From the NCBI GenBank assembly GCA_020851455.1, contig JADZCT010000041.1, forward strand, positions 62,001-126,000: a stretch of DNA of 64,000 nt, given 5' to 3'. Position numbers and translations under genes: made by a program. The DNA comes from Gemmatimonadaceae bacterium. GTDB lineage: Bacteria > Gemmatimonadota > Gemmatimonadetes > Gemmatimonadales > Gemmatimonadaceae. Positions 1 through 10,138 of the stretch are shown one piece after another (position 1 is the first letter of the stretch; every line of letters begins with the position of its first letter). The notes beneath the pieces are model-generated. The model saw only the letters and a list, made by a program, of their open reading frames with translations. It ran no database searches and was not told the DNA's origin.

Positions 1-289
1 TCGTGGGCAGGAATGGATTGAAGAACAGATTGGCCATTCCCTTCAGCCGGCTGTGCAGGCGGAGCTGCAGTTTTCCGTAACTGTCCTTCTGCCACCCGCC
101 CTTGTACTTCTCCTGGTCTTCCCAGAGGGTTGGGTAGCCCGTGCCAGGCTTCGTCTCGACGTTGTTCCACCACATGTATTCGGTGCCCTTGCGGTCGGTC
201 CAGATGTTCTTGCACGCGACGCTGCACGTGTGGCATCCGATGCACTTGTCGAGATGGAAGACCATTGACACTTGTGCGCGAATATCCAT
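1..289 (-). CDS. narH: Nitrate reductase beta subunit NarH, N-terminal part (cut by window edge)
   Basis: This is the electron-transfer subunit of respiratory nitrate reductase, which carries iron-sulfur clusters between the quinol side and NarG. About 96 codons are visible, beginning MDIRAQVSMVFHLDKC. Residues Cys16, Cys19, Cys22 and Cys26 form a C-x2-C-x2-C-x3-C ferredoxin motif, the first 4Fe-4S ligand set of NarH. The stretch EYMWWNNVETKPGTGYP is also typical of the family. The ATG at 289 has a GGAG-type ribosome site a few bases upstream (revcomp CGGAGCAAGGC). It lies 75 bp downstream of narG in the same direction, so the two are almost certainly one operon. The frame is open to position 1, and the rest of narH, with narJ and narI, is expected outside the window. 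Confidence 0.93.
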   Translation of the reverse strand, partial: MDIRAQVSMVFHLDKCIGCHTCSVACKNIWTDRKGTEYMWWNNVETKPGTGYPTLWEDQEKYKGGWQKDSYGKLQLRLHSRLKGMANLFFNPFLPT

Positions 290-364
290 GCCTTGCTCCG
301 TTAGGTCAGTACTGCGGCACTTCGTGAGCCGGCGGCGCGGTGCGGCGGGGGCCGCACCGCACGG

Positions 365-3300
365 TCACCACTCCAGCTTCTCCATCTTGCGCACCACGCA
401 GTACGTGTCGCGCGTGAACACGCCGATCGGCCCCCAGTAGTTGAAGCCGTACGTGAATTGGGCGTATCCGCCGGCCAGTTCCACCGGGTTGATCCGCGTG
501 CGCGTCAGGCGGTTGTGTCCGCCCGCGCGCCTGCCGCCCCTCACCTGCGACTTGGGGATGAAGATCGTGCGCTCAACGGCGTGGTAATACAGGCAGGTAC
601 CCGGCTGCACGCGCGCGCTGACGGCCGCGCGCGTGACCACGACGCCGTTGTCGTTGTGGACCTCGACCCAGTCGTTGTCCTGGATGCCGACGCTCTCGGC
701 TTCCTTGTCGTTCAGCCACACCGGATCCATGCCGCGCGAGAGCGTCAGCATGCGGTGGTTGTCCTTGTAGGTGGAATGGATATTCCACTTGCCATGCGGC
801 GTGATGTAGTTGAGGATAAGGCTCTTGTCGTCAACGGGGCTGCTGACGATGTCGCCTATCTTCTTCCAGTCGCCGGGCTTCGTCACGAGTTTCGGCTTGA
901 ACGTCGGCAGATTCTCACCGAAGTCCATGTAGTACGGGTGGTCAATGTAGAAGTGCTGGCGGCCTGTAAGCGTGCGCCACGGCACGCGGCGTTCGACGCT
1001 CATGCACCAGGCCGAATACGCGCGTCCGTTGTTCACGATTCCCGACCAGCATGGACTGATGAGCGTTCGCCGCACCTGCCGCGTGAGGTCGAAGAACGTC
1101 ATGCGGACGTCGCGCACGCCTTCGGCCAGGTCGGCGAGCGGCATACCGACCCTCTCCTCCTCGTGCTTGAACGCAGCGTACGACACCTCGCCGTTGGTTT
1201 CCGGCGCCAGGTAGAGGAGGACGTTTGCGGCGTCGAGCGCGTCCTCGACGGACGGGTACCGGTTGCCACCCCACTCGACGCAGCGCATGTGACGGGGGTC
1301 GGGTGAGCCGCCGACAGGATTCTTCAGCAGGTCGTCGTAGAACTTCGCCACCGGCACGTGGACGCCGTTACCGCTGACGCCTTCGGTGCGGAGCCGGGGG
1401 CCGAGTGAGATGAACTTGTTGTAGAGGTTGGCGTAGTCACGCTCGACCACACGGAAGTGCGGCATGCTCTTGCCCGGGATCGCTTCGCACTCTCCCGCGC
1501 GCCAATCCTTCACGTCGGTCTGCGCGATTTCGTCTGCCGTATCGTGCTGCAGCGGCCCCATCACGACGTCCTTCACGGGCTCCGGAAAGACGCCGCCCGA
1601 CATCTCGCTGATCTTCTTCGCGAATGCCTTGAAGATTTCCCAGTCGGTCCTGGACTCCCACACGGGCGGCACGGCCTGGCCAAGCGGATGGACGAACGAG
1701 TGGAGGTCCGTGGTATTGAGGTCGTTCTTCTCGTACCAGAACGCCGCCGGGAGCACAATGTCGGAGTAGAGCGCGGACGAGTCCATGCGGAAGTTGAGGT
1801 CAACCACGAGGTCCATCTTCCCGCGTGGCGCAGGCTCGCGGAACTTGACGGTCTTGACCTTGTCCTTCGCGTGCTCCTCGGCGATGATGTTGTCGTGCGT
1901 GCCGAGGTAGTGGCGGAGAAAGAACTCGTGGCCCTTGGCGCTCGACTGGATCGCGTTGCCGCGCCAGATGATCCAGACGCGCGGCCAGTTTTCCGGCGCG
2001 TCGGGGTCGTCCACGGCAAGCTCGAGCTTGCCGTCCTTCAGCTGCCCCGCCGTCCAGCTGGCGATGTCTTCCGGAGTCTTCGCGCCCGCCTCTTCGGCCT
2101 GCCTGGCAACGTCGAGCGAGTTGGCCTTGAACTGCGGAAAGTAAGGCATCCATCCCATGCGAACCGCCATTGCCTCGAGGTCAATCGCATGGCCATTGGC
2201 CCATTTCGTCTTTGGCGGAACATGGGCGTAGTCGGTGAAGTTGCCTTCGTACCGCCACTGGTCGCTGTTCACGTAGTGCCATGTGGGCGACTGTTGCTGG
2301 CGCGGCGGCCTCTGCCAGTCGAGGGCGAACGCCAGTGACGTCCACGGGGCTACCAGCGTGAGCTTTTCCTGCCCCACGTAGTGGTTCATTCCGCCACCGT
2401 TGACGCCGCAGCACCCGCAGAGGATGAGGGCGTAGATCGGCGCTCGGTACACGAGGTTGTTGTTGTACCAGTGGTTGATACTTGCGCCGATGATGATCAT
2501 TGACTTGCCGTTGGTGGCCTCCGCGTTCGAGGCGAACTCGCGGGCAAGGCGAATGACCGTCTCGCGTCCGATTCCGGTGTAGCTCTCCTGCCACGCGGGC
2601 GTATACGCGCCGACTTCGTCGTAGCTCTTCGGGTAGTCGCCCGGAAGGCCGCGGCCCACGCCGAACTGCGCGATCACGAGGTCGAATACGGTGGTGACCA
2701 GTTTTCGGCCCTGGCTGGTCTCGATCCACTTCGCCGGGACGCCGCGAATCGCGGCCTTGCGCTCGGCGAACTCGAAGAACGCGACGTTCGCCGTCTCGTC
2801 CTGCGAGCCGAGGAAGGACACGGCCGGCTCGATAGGCTGGTCGTCGAGCCCGTCCTCCATCTTGATGTTCCACTTGCCCTTCTCCTTGCTCCATCGGTCG
2901 CCGACCGCACCCTTGGGCATGCGTGGCGAGTTCGCCTTGACGTCGTACACGAGGAACTTCCACTCGCCGTTCTCGACGCCTTCGTAGCGCTTCACCGTGC
3001 TGGCGCGGATATAGCGCCCCGCCTTGTACGAATCGCCGTCCTTTTCGAGTTCGATCAGGAACGGCATGTCCGTGTTTTCCTTCAGGTAATTCACGAAGTA
3101 CGGGACCTGCCGGTCGGCGTAGTACTCCTTGAGGATGACGTGATTGACGGCCATCCAGATTGCCGTGTCCTGGCCAGCCTTTACGGGGATCCACCAGTCG
3201 GAGTACTTCGCGACCTGCGAGAAGTCCGGCGCGATGACGACGAACTTGGCGCCTTCGTGCCGCGCCTCTGAGATGAAGTGCACGTCGGGCGTGCGCGTCA

Positions 3301-4021
3301 TGTTGAGGTTCGCGCCCATCGAGACGATGAACTTGCTGTTGTACCAGTCGGCCGACTCGCAGACGTCGGTCTGGTCGCCCCAGATCTCCGGGAACGCGTT
3401 CGGCAGGTCGGCGTACCAGTCGTAGAAGCTCATGTTCACGCCGCCGAAGAGCTGCAGGAAGCGCGAGCCGCCGCCGTAGGAGAGGTACGACATTGCCGGG
3501 ATGGGCGAGAAGCCGAACACACGGTCCGGGCCGTGCTCCTTCGCCGTGTACAGGCTCGCCGCGGCGACGATCTCGAGCACCTCATCCCACTTCGTGCGGC
3601 GGAATCCACCCTTGCCGCGCGCCTTCTGGATCCGCTTGCGCTTGGCCTCGTCCTGCACGATAGACGCCCACGCCTCCACGGGTTCCATAGTCTTGCGCGC
3701 CTCGCGCCAGAAGTCGAGCAGCACGCCGCGCGCGTACGGGTACTTCACGCGAATCGGGCTGTACACGTACCACGACGCCGATATTCCGCGCTGGCAGCCG
3801 CGTGGCTCGTAGGGAGGAAGGCCGTCCTGGAGCAGCGGGTAGTCCACCTGCTGCATCTCCCACGTGATGATGCCGTCCTTCACGTAGACCTGCCACGAGC
3901 AGCCGCCCGTGCAGTTCACGCCGTGGGTGCTGCGCACGATGTTGTCGTGCTGCCAGCGGCTCCGGTAGAGCTGCTCCCACTGGCGGTTCTCCGGCTTGAT
4001 CAGATCCTTGATCCAACCCAT
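365..4021 (-). CDS. narG: Respiratory nitrate reductase alpha subunit NarG
   Basis: This is the molybdopterin-guanine-dinucleotide catalytic subunit that reduces nitrate to nitrite. It has 1218 residues, close to the usual ~1240. The N-terminus carries the family FS0 cluster ligands His33, Cys37, Cys41 and Cys76 (HGVNCTGGC ... PRGCQRG). The stretch FYDWYADLP at about residues 199-207 holds the expected Asp ligand of molybdenum. No twin-arginine signal is visible at the N-terminus, so a cytoplasm-facing enzyme of the E. coli NarGHI type is expected. It sits between a membrane-anchored cytochrome c gene upstream and narH downstream. A nitrite-oxidising (Nxr) role of the same family cannot be excluded from sequence alone, but nitrate reduction is the default. 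Confidence 0.95.
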   Translation of the reverse strand: MGWIKDLIKPENRQWEQLYRSRWQHDNIVRSTHGVNCTGGCSWQVYVKDGIITWEMQQVDYPLLQDGLPPYEPRGCQRGISASWYVYSPIRVKYPYARGVLLDFWREARKTMEPVEAWASIVQDEAKRKRIQKARGKGGFRRTKWDEVLEIVAAASLYTAKEHGPDRVFGFSPIPAMSYLSYGGGSRFLQLFGGVNMSFYDWYADLPNAFPEIWGDQTDVCESADWYNSKFIVSMGANLNMTRTPDVHFISEARHEGAKFVVIAPDFSQVAKYSDWWIPVKAGQDTAIWMAVNHVILKEYYADRQVPYFVNYLKENTDMPFLIELEKDGDSYKAGRYIRASTVKRYEGVENGEWKFLVYDVKANSPRMPKGAVGDRWSKEKGKWNIKMEDGLDDQPIEPAVSFLGSQDETANVAFFEFAERKAAIRGVPAKWIETSQGRKLVTTVFDLVIAQFGVGRGLPGDYPKSYDEVGAYTPAWQESYTGIGRETVIRLAREFASNAEATNGKSMIIIGASINHWYNNNLVYRAPIYALILCGCCGVNGGGMNHYVGQEKLTLVAPWTSLAFALDWQRPPRQQQSPTWHYVNSDQWRYEGNFTDYAHVPPKTKWANGHAIDLEAMAVRMGWMPYFPQFKANSLDVARQAEEAGAKTPEDIASWTAGQLKDGKLELAVDDPDAPENWPRVWIIWRGNAIQSSAKGHEFFLRHYLGTHDNIIAEEHAKDKVKTVKFREPAPRGKMDLVVDLNFRMDSSALYSDIVLPAAFWYEKNDLNTTDLHSFVHPLGQAVPPVWESRTDWEIFKAFAKKISEMSGGVFPEPVKDVVMGPLQHDTADEIAQTDVKDWRAGECEAIPGKSMPHFRVVERDYANLYNKFISLGPRLRTEGVSGNGVHVPVAKFYDDLLKNPVGGSPDPRHMRCVEWGGNRYPSVEDALDAANVLLYLAPETNGEVSYAAFKHEEERVGMPLADLAEGVRDVRMTFFDLTRQVRRTLISPCWSGIVNNGRAYSAWCMSVERRVPWRTLTGRQHFYIDHPYYMDFGENLPTFKPKLVTKPGDWKKIGDIVSSPVDDKSLILNYITPHGKWNIHSTYKDNHRMLTLSRGMDPVWLNDKEAESVGIQDNDWVEVHNDNGVVVTRAAVSARVQPGTCLYYHAVERTIFIPKSQVRGGRRAGGHNRLTRTRINPVELAGGYAQFTYGFNYWGPIGVFTRDTYCVVRKMEKLEW

Positions 4022-4099
4022 GTTCGGCGGCTCCGTTGTCTGTACCGCGACATTGTCACGGCGTCGTTCGCCCTGCGCTGCGCAGGACGCCGTGCGCTG

Positions 4100-4981
4100 C
4101 TATCCCCGCTTCATCGAGTACGTCCGCGCGATCATCGGCTTCCGCACCCCCTTCGAGCGTTTGCGCCAGTACAGCTGCGCGACCACGACCATCAGAGCGG
4201 CGCCCGCAAAACAGAGCAGCGCGATCTGCAGCAGCGCATCCGGTTCGCGCTGCTGCACTGCCGCCTTGCTCAGGAATGCGTAGAGGTCCGCCTGCTCCTG
4301 CGTGGTGAGCGGAGTCTTCGCCCAGATCGCGGCCATCGTCGTCGTAGACGGCGCGCCTATGAATGCGGCAAACGCCGGCTCGGACTTCACGTATCCGCTG
4401 TTGGTAAGGTCGGGCCCCAGGTTGCCGCCGCCGAGCGAGCTGAGCCCCGCGACGCTGTGACACGAGATGCAGTGCGGGCCGCCGTTCGTGAAGCCGGTGC
4501 CGCCCACGAAGTACGAGCGCCCGCGCGCGGCTTCCCCGGCCGGCAGTGGCGCGGGAGCGGCAGATCCCGCGGCAGCCGTCGTTGCGCCGCTCTCCAGATA
4601 TGCAATCACCGACGCGACCTGCGCCGCAGTGAGCCCGAAGTCGGGCATCGTGACCTTGTTGTACTGGTTGAACAGCTCGGTCGCGGTAGGGTCGTGAGCC
4701 GCCAGCATCTTGCTGGGCGCCGCGATCCAGCGTGCAAGCCAGTCTTTCGCGCGCAACTTCGTGACACCGGCGAGATCCGGCCCGACCAGCGCCCCGCCAC
4801 CGATCGTGTGGCACGCCTTGCACATCCCCGCAAACAGCGTCTGTCCGTCAGCAGCCGTCTGCGCGCGCGCGCCGCGCGGCGCCGCCACGCCAAGGACTCC
4901 ACAGCATGCCAGCGTGATCAGTGCGCCCGGCAGGCGGCAGGGCATGCCGACGGTGAAGCGTCTTGTCGCGCCTTGCGTCAT
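4100..4981 (-). CDS. Membrane-anchored di-heme cytochrome c of the nar cluster (NarC-like)
   Basis: The protein has 293 residues from an ATG at 4981. An upstream in-frame start would add 48 Arg/Cys-rich residues that do not look like a signal sequence. Visible in order are an N-terminal signal peptide ending near RGARA, a first heme site CKACH, a second heme site CISCH in a second cytochrome domain, and one C-terminal membrane segment (ALLQIALLCFAGAALMVVV) followed by basic residues. It should face the periplasm while tethered to the membrane. The gene ends 78 bp before narG in the same direction. In Thermus, narC, a di-heme cytochrome c gene, precedes narGHJI, so a role in electron transfer to or from the nitrate reductase is likely, but this is inferred from context. 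Confidence 0.85.
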   Translation of the reverse strand: MTQGATRRFTVGMPCRLPGALITLACCGVLGVAAPRGARAQTAADGQTLFAGMCKACHTIGGGALVGPDLAGVTKLRAKDWLARWIAAPSKMLAAHDPTATELFNQYNKVTMPDFGLTAAQVASVIAYLESGATTAAAGSAAPAPLPAGEAARGRSYFVGGTGFTNGGPHCISCHSVAGLSSLGGGNLGPDLTNSGYVKSEPAFAAFIGAPSTTTMAAIWAKTPLTTQEQADLYAFLSKAAVQQREPDALLQIALLCFAGAALMVVVAQLYWRKRSKGVRKPMIARTYSMKRG

Positions 4982-5332
4982 GAGGAGCAGCTCCACGGTT
5001 CGCAACGGGGAGAAGGCAGCCGCTTGCGCTCTCGCACAGACCGCGCGGCTCGTGCAGCACAAAAGCGAAGTGCCGCGCGGCGCCGTGCAGAAGCGCATCC
5101 GCGCGAACGGTGTCCGGCGGGTCACACCCGGTCAATCAAGGTTTCCACCACACCCGATGTAGGGTTATTCGCTACGCAGCGAATCCCGAGCGAATGAGTC
5201 CGCGATGGTCATAGAGTGAGACGCATCGCACTGAATGCCGAACGAATCGTTCCACAATGAACAACGAGCAAATCGCTCGGCGATCGGGAACGCGTACGAG
5301 TGCGGTTGCTGCACCGAGAGCGCGGTCAACAG
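4982..5332. other. Intergenic region upstream of the nar cluster
   Basis: This is 351 bp without a convincing gene. It should carry the promoter of the leftward cytochrome c/nar operon and the 3' end of the leftward methyltransferase transcript. A 7-bp inverted repeat with a 4-base loop (attcgct acgc agcgaat) lies at 5167-5184. A single TTGAT-like half site (revcomp of caatcaag, 5133-5140) is present, but I see no complete FNR/Dnr palindrome. Confidence 0.5.
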
Positions 5333-6139
5333 CTACGGCGCGCGCGCTACTGCAATCAGGTTGTCGGAGAAGCGACGCCCGCGCAACGTGCCAAGCGAGA
5401 CGTGCTGCCATGTGAACGCGAACCTGGGCACACGGCCGGCGTTCGAGTATCCGATGCGGATTTCCGTGAAGCCCGCTTCGCGCAGCACTCGCTTCACATC
5501 CTGCGCCGTGAGCGCGGTGATGTGGGCAGGATACGATGGCTCGGTAAACGCAAGGAAGTGCCCGCGAAACACGAGGGCAAGCAGAGACCGGATGCTCTCG
5601 ACGTTTGGCGTTGACATGACGAGCGATCCGCCTGGCTTGAGCAGCCGCAGCCACTCGCGCGCAGTCGCGCGCGGATTTTCCAGGTGTTCGATGACTTCGA
5701 CGGCCGTGATGAGATCGAACTGATGCGCTTCGAGTGTCAGCGGCTCGTTCAGATCGGCGGTGATCCACCGTACCGCGCCTGGTGGCGGGGGCGACGCAGG
5801 GGGCACGATGTCGGCCGCGACCGATTCCGTAACGAGCGGCTCCGCGGCGAGCCGGGCGGCGACCGCGCCGGTACCGGCGCCGAAGTCAAGCACTCGTTCC
5901 TTCGCGAGCGGCAGCGCGGCGGCGAGAACGGCCTCGTAGATCGGGCCGTGACTCACGCCGGCAGTGCGCTCCGCGTTCGCCAGCCGCTTGCGGGCAAGGC
6001 CCGGATACATGCTGCCCTGCGGGCCATTGTCGGTGTCTGTCGGCACGATGCCGAAACTACGCGATACGGCGCCTCTCAGGGAGGACCAGCCGGCCATGAG
6101 CGGGCGCTGCGGCAGCCGGGCGATATTGCACGCGGCCAC
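5333..6139 (-). CDS. Class I SAM-dependent methyltransferase (UbiG/Methyltransf_11-like)
   Basis: This predicted soluble methyltransferase has 268 residues if it begins at the GTG at 6139; an ATG at 6097 is an alternative. Motif I, VLDFGAGTGAVAARL, binds S-adenosylmethionine. It is followed by the acidic strand end (AADI), then FDLITAVEVIEHLENP and LLKPGGSLVMSTPN, the usual motif II and III regions of ubiquinone/small-molecule methyltransferases. The substrate cannot be named. The gene is divergent from the PhzF-like gene with about 25 bp between the chosen starts, so the promoters must overlap or lie inside coding sequence. This makes the shorter start somewhat attractive. Confidence 0.82.
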   Translation of the reverse strand: MAACNIARLPQRPLMAGWSSLRGAVSRSFGIVPTDTDNGPQGSMYPGLARKRLANAERTAGVSHGPIYEAVLAAALPLAKERVLDFGAGTGAVAARLAAEPLVTESVAADIVPPASPPPPGAVRWITADLNEPLTLEAHQFDLITAVEVIEHLENPRATAREWLRLLKPGGSLVMSTPNVESIRSLLALVFRGHFLAFTEPSYPAHITALTAQDVKRVLREAGFTEIRIGYSNAGRVPRFAFTWQHVSLGTLRGRRFSDNLIAVARAP

Positions 6140-6164
6140 TCACCGCTCATCTAGAGGTGCTTTC

Positions 6165-7079
6165 GTGCAGGCACGCTACTTCACCGCCGACGTGTTCACC
6201 GACCGCCGGTTTGGCGGCAACCAGCTCGCGGTATTTCCCGACGCCCGTGGGGTTCCGGAAGATCTGATGCTCACGATCACGCGCGAGTTCAACTACTCCG
6301 AGACAACGTTCGTGCTGCCTCCATCCGACCCACGCAACACGCGGCGCGTGCGCATCTTCACGCCAGGCGGGGAGGTTCCATTCGCCGGCCACCCGACGGT
6401 CGGCACCGCGTACGTTCTGGCGCACGCGGGCGAGGTGAAGCTCCAGGGCCCGGAAACGCGCATCGTGTTCGAGGAAGGTGTCGGGCCGGTGCCCGTGACG
6501 ATCCGCGCTCGCGACGGCGTGCCGACGTACTCGCGACTCTCGGTCGCGAAGCTGCCGGAGAGGGGGCCGCTACCGCCCGAGCCCGGGGACCTTGCGCGCG
6601 CGCTGTCGCTGGACGAAGGCGACCTCGTTGGCGGAGATTGGGCAGCCGAGGTATGGTCGTGCGGCCTGCCCTTTCTCTTCATTCCGCTGCGCAACCGTGA
6701 CGCCGTCCGCCGGGCGCGCGTGCGTCTCGACGCATGGGAAGCGGAGTTGAGCAATTTCGCCGCGCCGGAGATGTTCGTCTTCGCGCTCGACCCTGAACGT
6801 GAAGGTTCGGATATTCGCGCGCGGATGTTTGCTCCGGGCCTGAGCGTGCCGGAAGATCCTGCTACGGGAAGTGCATGCGCTGCTCTCGCCGGCTATCTCG
6901 CGGCGCGCAGCCCGGGCACAGGGGGACCGCTGGGCTGGGTCGTCGAGCAGGGATTCGAGATGGGGCGGCCGAGCATAGTCGAGGTAGAGGCCGAGCGGCG
7001 GAACGGCACGGTGACGGCGGTAAGGGTCGGTGGGTCGAGCGTGATCGTCTGCGAGGGCGTGCTCCACCTGGACACGTGA
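6165..7079 (+). CDS. PhzF-family isomerase/epimerase
   Basis: This 304-residue protein of the phenazine-biosynthesis PhzF / diaminopimelate-epimerase-like fold has the usual family length. The GTG at 6165 is chosen because AGAGG (6153-6157) lies at good spacing and translation then begins VQARYFTADVFTDRRFGG, the family N-terminus. Further signatures are the GNQLAVF turn, NYSETTFV with the catalytic Glu, GGEVPFAGHPTVGTAY, and SVPEDPATGSACAALAGYL near the C-terminus. No phenazine genes are nearby, so the physiological substrate is unknown; many PhzF-like proteins are uncharacterised. Confidence 0.9.
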   Translation: MQARYFTADVFTDRRFGGNQLAVFPDARGVPEDLMLTITREFNYSETTFVLPPSDPRNTRRVRIFTPGGEVPFAGHPTVGTAYVLAHAGEVKLQGPETRIVFEEGVGPVPVTIRARDGVPTYSRLSVAKLPERGPLPPEPGDLARALSLDEGDLVGGDWAAEVWSCGLPFLFIPLRNRDAVRRARVRLDAWEAELSNFAAPEMFVFALDPEREGSDIRARMFAPGLSVPEDPATGSACAALAGYLAARSPGTGGPLGWVVEQGFEMGRPSIVEVEAERRNGTVTAVRVGGSSVIVCEGVLHLDT

Positions 7080-7113
7080 AGCGGTAGCGCTGAGATCCGG
7101 CCGGGTAGCAGGT

Positions 7114-8769
7114 TCAGCGTGAGACCGAATCGCGCGCGGCCTGCTCGCGTGCCCGTGCCAGCGCCTGTTCCACGTCCGCTACGCCCGGCATCAGAACGAG
7201 CGATGCCGTGAAGTGCCGCACGGCATCCGCGGCTCCATGCGGCTGGCTCAGTGATTCGAGTCCCAGCAGGTACTCCGCGCTCGCGACGAGCGGTCTATTG
7301 AAGGGCTCCATCCGTTCGGCTGCCTCGAGGTGCGGCACCGCCTCTGCGCCGCGCCCGGCCCTCTGCAGTGCGAGGCCGAGGCTGTAATGCGCCCGGGCGT
7401 GATCCGGCTTGAGCCCGATCGCCGCCTCGAAATGCGCGATCGCCTCGTCGAGGCCGTCGGCACGGCGCAGGAGCATGCGGCCGAGGTTGTTGTGCGCCAT
7501 CCAGCTTGCGGGGTTCGCGGCGAGCACGGCCCGGTAAAGGCTCTCGGCGTCGCGGTACTCTCCTGCCTGCCGCCACGTGAGCGCGCCGAGGACCGCAAGT
7601 GCCGCAGCGAGCAGCGCCGGCGCGGCAAGCGATGTCCGCGCCGCGCGTGCGAGTGGCCCCGACAGCGCGCGCGCAAAGAAGTCCGGCGCCAGGGTCAGTG
7701 TGGCGCCGACCGGCAGCGCAAGGGCAACGTCGGCATGATACTGGAAGTGATCGGCAACGAAGCTGTACCGGAACGGGTACACGTTGAGGAAGCCAATCGC
7801 CGGAAAGAGCGTTCCCGCGAAGACGAGGAAGACGGCGAGCGGCGCGCGCGCCTGCCGCCGCATCCGCCATAAGACCGCCAGGAGCAGGAGTGCAGAAGCT
7901 GGATAGAGCCAGCCGCCTGCGTTCCGCGCGTCGAGCGTCCAGCGCGGATACATGAACGCGAGGGAGGACGGCCACGCAAACGCTCCCAGGTAGTGCCAGA
8001 GAGCGCGCCCGGCCACGAGCAGGCGCTCTGCGATGGACAGTGTGTGTTCCGCGCCCTCCGCGCCAATCAGGTGACGTTCGACCCACGCCGTGAGGAGGCC
8101 CCCTGCCATGCCAAGCACGAGCCACGGGACAAGGGGTGCAGCATCGCGCTTCCATTCGATGCGTCCTCTCTTCCACCATGCCGCGACCAGCAGCGCGCAC
8201 GGCAGCGTTGCCGTTACAGTCTTCGATCCGAGCGCGAGCGCGAAAAACAGGAACCCCGCCCACCAGGCACGGCTCGAGCGTGAATCATCGAACCGCAGCC
8301 ACGCCAGGACCGCAAGCAGATAGAACACGAGGGAGAGCGTGTTCTTCTGCTCAGATATCCAGGCGACCGATTCCGCATGCACCGGGTGCAGGGCGAAGAT
8401 GAACGCCGCGATCCACCCTCCGCGCACGCCGAGTGCGCGGGCTACGAGCACCAGGAGACAGGCGCTGAGCGAATGCAGGCCGGCATTGACGAGATGGTAG
8501 CCCGGCATGAGCTCGCCCCACAGCTTGTACTCAACCCAGAAGGCGGAATGGAGGACCGGGTAGTACTGCTGCGTTGCGCCAAGGGTGAACCAGATGCGGC
8601 GCAGGCCGTCCCAGCCCTGGAGCGTCGCGCTCGTGATATGCCGGTCGTCGTCCCAGACCGGCGTGCCCGCAAGCGCGGGCCAGTAAGCCGCCAGGACGGC
8701 GGCGATCAGGAGGATGCCGAGCGCGGAGTCGGAGCGATACCAGGGAGACGGAGAACGGGCGCGCATCAT
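7114..8769 (-). CDS. TMTC-like polytopic membrane protein with C-terminal TPR repeats (GT-C type)
   Basis: The protein has 551 residues. After an N-terminal membrane helix comes the short loop PVWDDDRHI; an acidic pair at this position is the metal/donor-phosphate motif of GT-C glycosyltransferases. HPVHAESVAWISEQKN is characteristic of the TMTC/DUF1736 family, whose eukaryotic members transfer O-mannose. About eight to ten further hydrophobic helices follow. The last ~150 residues are TPR-like (AHNNLGRMLLRRADGLDEA, ARAHYSLGLALQRAGR). It is likely an inner-membrane lipid-linked-sugar glycosyltransferase, but donor and acceptor are not known. It has no obvious functional partner here; both neighbours are on different themes. 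Confidence 0.8.
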   Translation of the reverse strand: MMRARSPSPWYRSDSALGILLIAAVLAAYWPALAGTPVWDDDRHITSATLQGWDGLRRIWFTLGATQQYYPVLHSAFWVEYKLWGELMPGYHLVNAGLHSLSACLLVLVARALGVRGGWIAAFIFALHPVHAESVAWISEQKNTLSLVFYLLAVLAWLRFDDSRSSRAWWAGFLFFALALGSKTVTATLPCALLVAAWWKRGRIEWKRDAAPLVPWLVLGMAGGLLTAWVERHLIGAEGAEHTLSIAERLLVAGRALWHYLGAFAWPSSLAFMYPRWTLDARNAGGWLYPASALLLLAVLWRMRRQARAPLAVFLVFAGTLFPAIGFLNVYPFRYSFVADHFQYHADVALALPVGATLTLAPDFFARALSGPLARAARTSLAAPALLAAALAVLGALTWRQAGEYRDAESLYRAVLAANPASWMAHNNLGRMLLRRADGLDEAIAHFEAAIGLKPDHARAHYSLGLALQRAGRGAEAVPHLEAAERMEPFNRPLVASAEYLLGLESLSQPHGAADAVRHFTASLVLMPGVADVEQALARAREQAARDSVSR

Positions 8770-8873
8770 GGGTACGATAGCAGCGCGACCACGCTGCTGT
8801 ACCCCGCAGCCCTGCTACGACGGGCCGGAAGAAATCGAGTACTCGTCCTTACGGACGGCGCGACACCTCAGCG

Positions 8874-9764
8874 TCAGGGCGTCGCCGGCGGAGGAGGCGG
8901 CTCCAGGCCATCCACCGTGAACACCCCCGGCACGGCGCCGCACGCAACCACGATGGACACCGTGCCAGGTCCGGCACGCGTAATCAGCGCGTCGCGCTTC
9001 GAAGCGTCTCCGACGAAAGCGATCATCACTACGCCGTTCGCGCTGGGCGCCCACTGAAACGTGCAAACCGACGAGATATCGGCGCCGACGGCGTTGTACG
9101 CGAAGGCGCGCACCGACACGGAAGTCCCCAGTGCGGTGAGATGCGCAAGGTTCGAGCACGATCCAACCGCAACGCGGTCGCAGACGACCACGCGATCTAC
9201 CGCGCCCGCAGTCACGCTGAGGCCGACCGAGCCGCTGATGCCTCCGGCGGACGCCGTAATCGAGACATTGCCGGCGCCGCGGGCCGTCACCTCGCCGTTC
9301 GCGGAGACTGCCGCCACCGCGGGATTGGAGCTTGCCCAGGTGACGGCCGGGGCCGGGATGGCGGCAACGACCTGAACCGCGAGCTGCACGGCCTGGCCAA
9401 TCACGAGCGCGGTGAGCGGCGCGGTAACCGTGACAGAGCTGACGCCGGTGGTGACCGTAACGTCAGCCGTGGCGCTCAGGCCCCCGGAGGCCGCGGTAAT
9501 CTTCGCTGTCCCGGGCGCCTTCGCGGTAACGACTCCGGCGTCTGAGACCGTCGCCACGGCCGGATTCGAGCTTGTCCACGCAACGGTGGCGCTGCCATAG
9601 CCGCCGGACACCGAGGCAGTGAGCGTCACCGTCTGGCCTACCAGCAACGAACTCGAGGTTGGCGATACTGTCACGGCGGTAATCGGCCTGCTGGGAGCAA
9701 GCGTTGTGTCGTTGTTGCACCCGCCGAGCAGTACAAGCATCGCCGGTGCCAGCAGTCGCCGCAT
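8874..9764 (-). CDS. Ig-like (BIG2) repeat lipoprotein
   Basis: This 296-residue exported lipoprotein begins MRRLLAPAMLVLLGGCNN, with lipobox LGGC at residues 13-16. Two consecutive bacterial Ig-like domains of the BIG2 type follow. Each ends in the repeat pattern (A/T)W(A/T)SSNPAVA-VS-G-VTA--G---ITA: first at about residues 62-93, then at about 142-172. A third, divergent domain lies near the C-terminus and contains Cys residues in the stretch CDRVAVGSC. Such proteins usually sit at the outer membrane or cell surface and act in adhesion or as scaffolds; no specific ligand can be proposed. It is transcribed away from the Clp N-domain gene. Confidence 0.85.
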   Translation of the reverse strand: MRRLLAPAMLVLLGGCNNDTTLAPSRPITAVTVSPTSSSLLVGQTVTLTASVSGGYGSATVAWTSSNPAVATVSDAGVVTAKAPGTAKITAASGGLSATADVTVTTGVSSVTVTAPLTALVIGQAVQLAVQVVAAIPAPAVTWASSNPAVAAVSANGEVTARGAGNVSITASAGGISGSVGLSVTAGAVDRVVVCDRVAVGSCSNLAHLTALGTSVSVRAFAYNAVGADISSVCTFQWAPSANGVVMIAFVGDASKRDALITRAGPGTVSIVVACGAVPGVFTVDGLEPPPPPATP

Positions 9765-10138
9765 CTGTGAAGTGCCTCCGAATCGTTATCCGACAGCACC
9801 GAAACTCCAAGCCAGCCAATCGCAACGCGTTCGCGCCTCGCGCGCGCGTGCTGCTCTCGGAGTGGGAGACTGCCAGCGCCTGAAACAGTAACGTAAGATG
9901 GCGCATGCCGCCGTGCGCGACGAGTGCCACGGCTGGACTGTCGAAGAACGAGACAGCACGGAGCACGCTCGGGAAGCGTCGGGCAGGCGCGCATGGCGCG
10001 ATGCACTACACGATGTCGGGGTAGAGCTGATTTGCAAACCGGCCCGGATTTCTGCAACATATGGAAAGCGGAGCCCTCAGCGATTGCTCTGGAGCCCAAT
10101 CTCGCGTCCGCCATCAGCCGCCACGGAGGGATCGCCCC
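9765..10138. other. Divergent intergenic region
   Basis: This 374 bp stretch lies between the leftward Ig-like lipoprotein and the rightward Clp N-domain gene and should contain both promoters. Short open frames inside it look random in composition and start/RBS context. A possible sigma70-like pair for the rightward gene is TTGCAA (10032-10037) and AACATA (10056-10061) with an 18-bp spacer; this is weak. Confidence 0.4.

Noticed and set aside
5133-5140. FNR/Dnr-like half site upstream of the nar operon
   Set aside because: Only one half (caatcaag) is present without the matching half at the proper spacing.
3278-5197. Long plus-strand open frame (639 codons) opposite narG and the cytochrome gene
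   Set aside because: Antisense to two genes with clear motifs; Arg/Ala/Val-rich composition is the usual shadow of GC-rich coding sequence.
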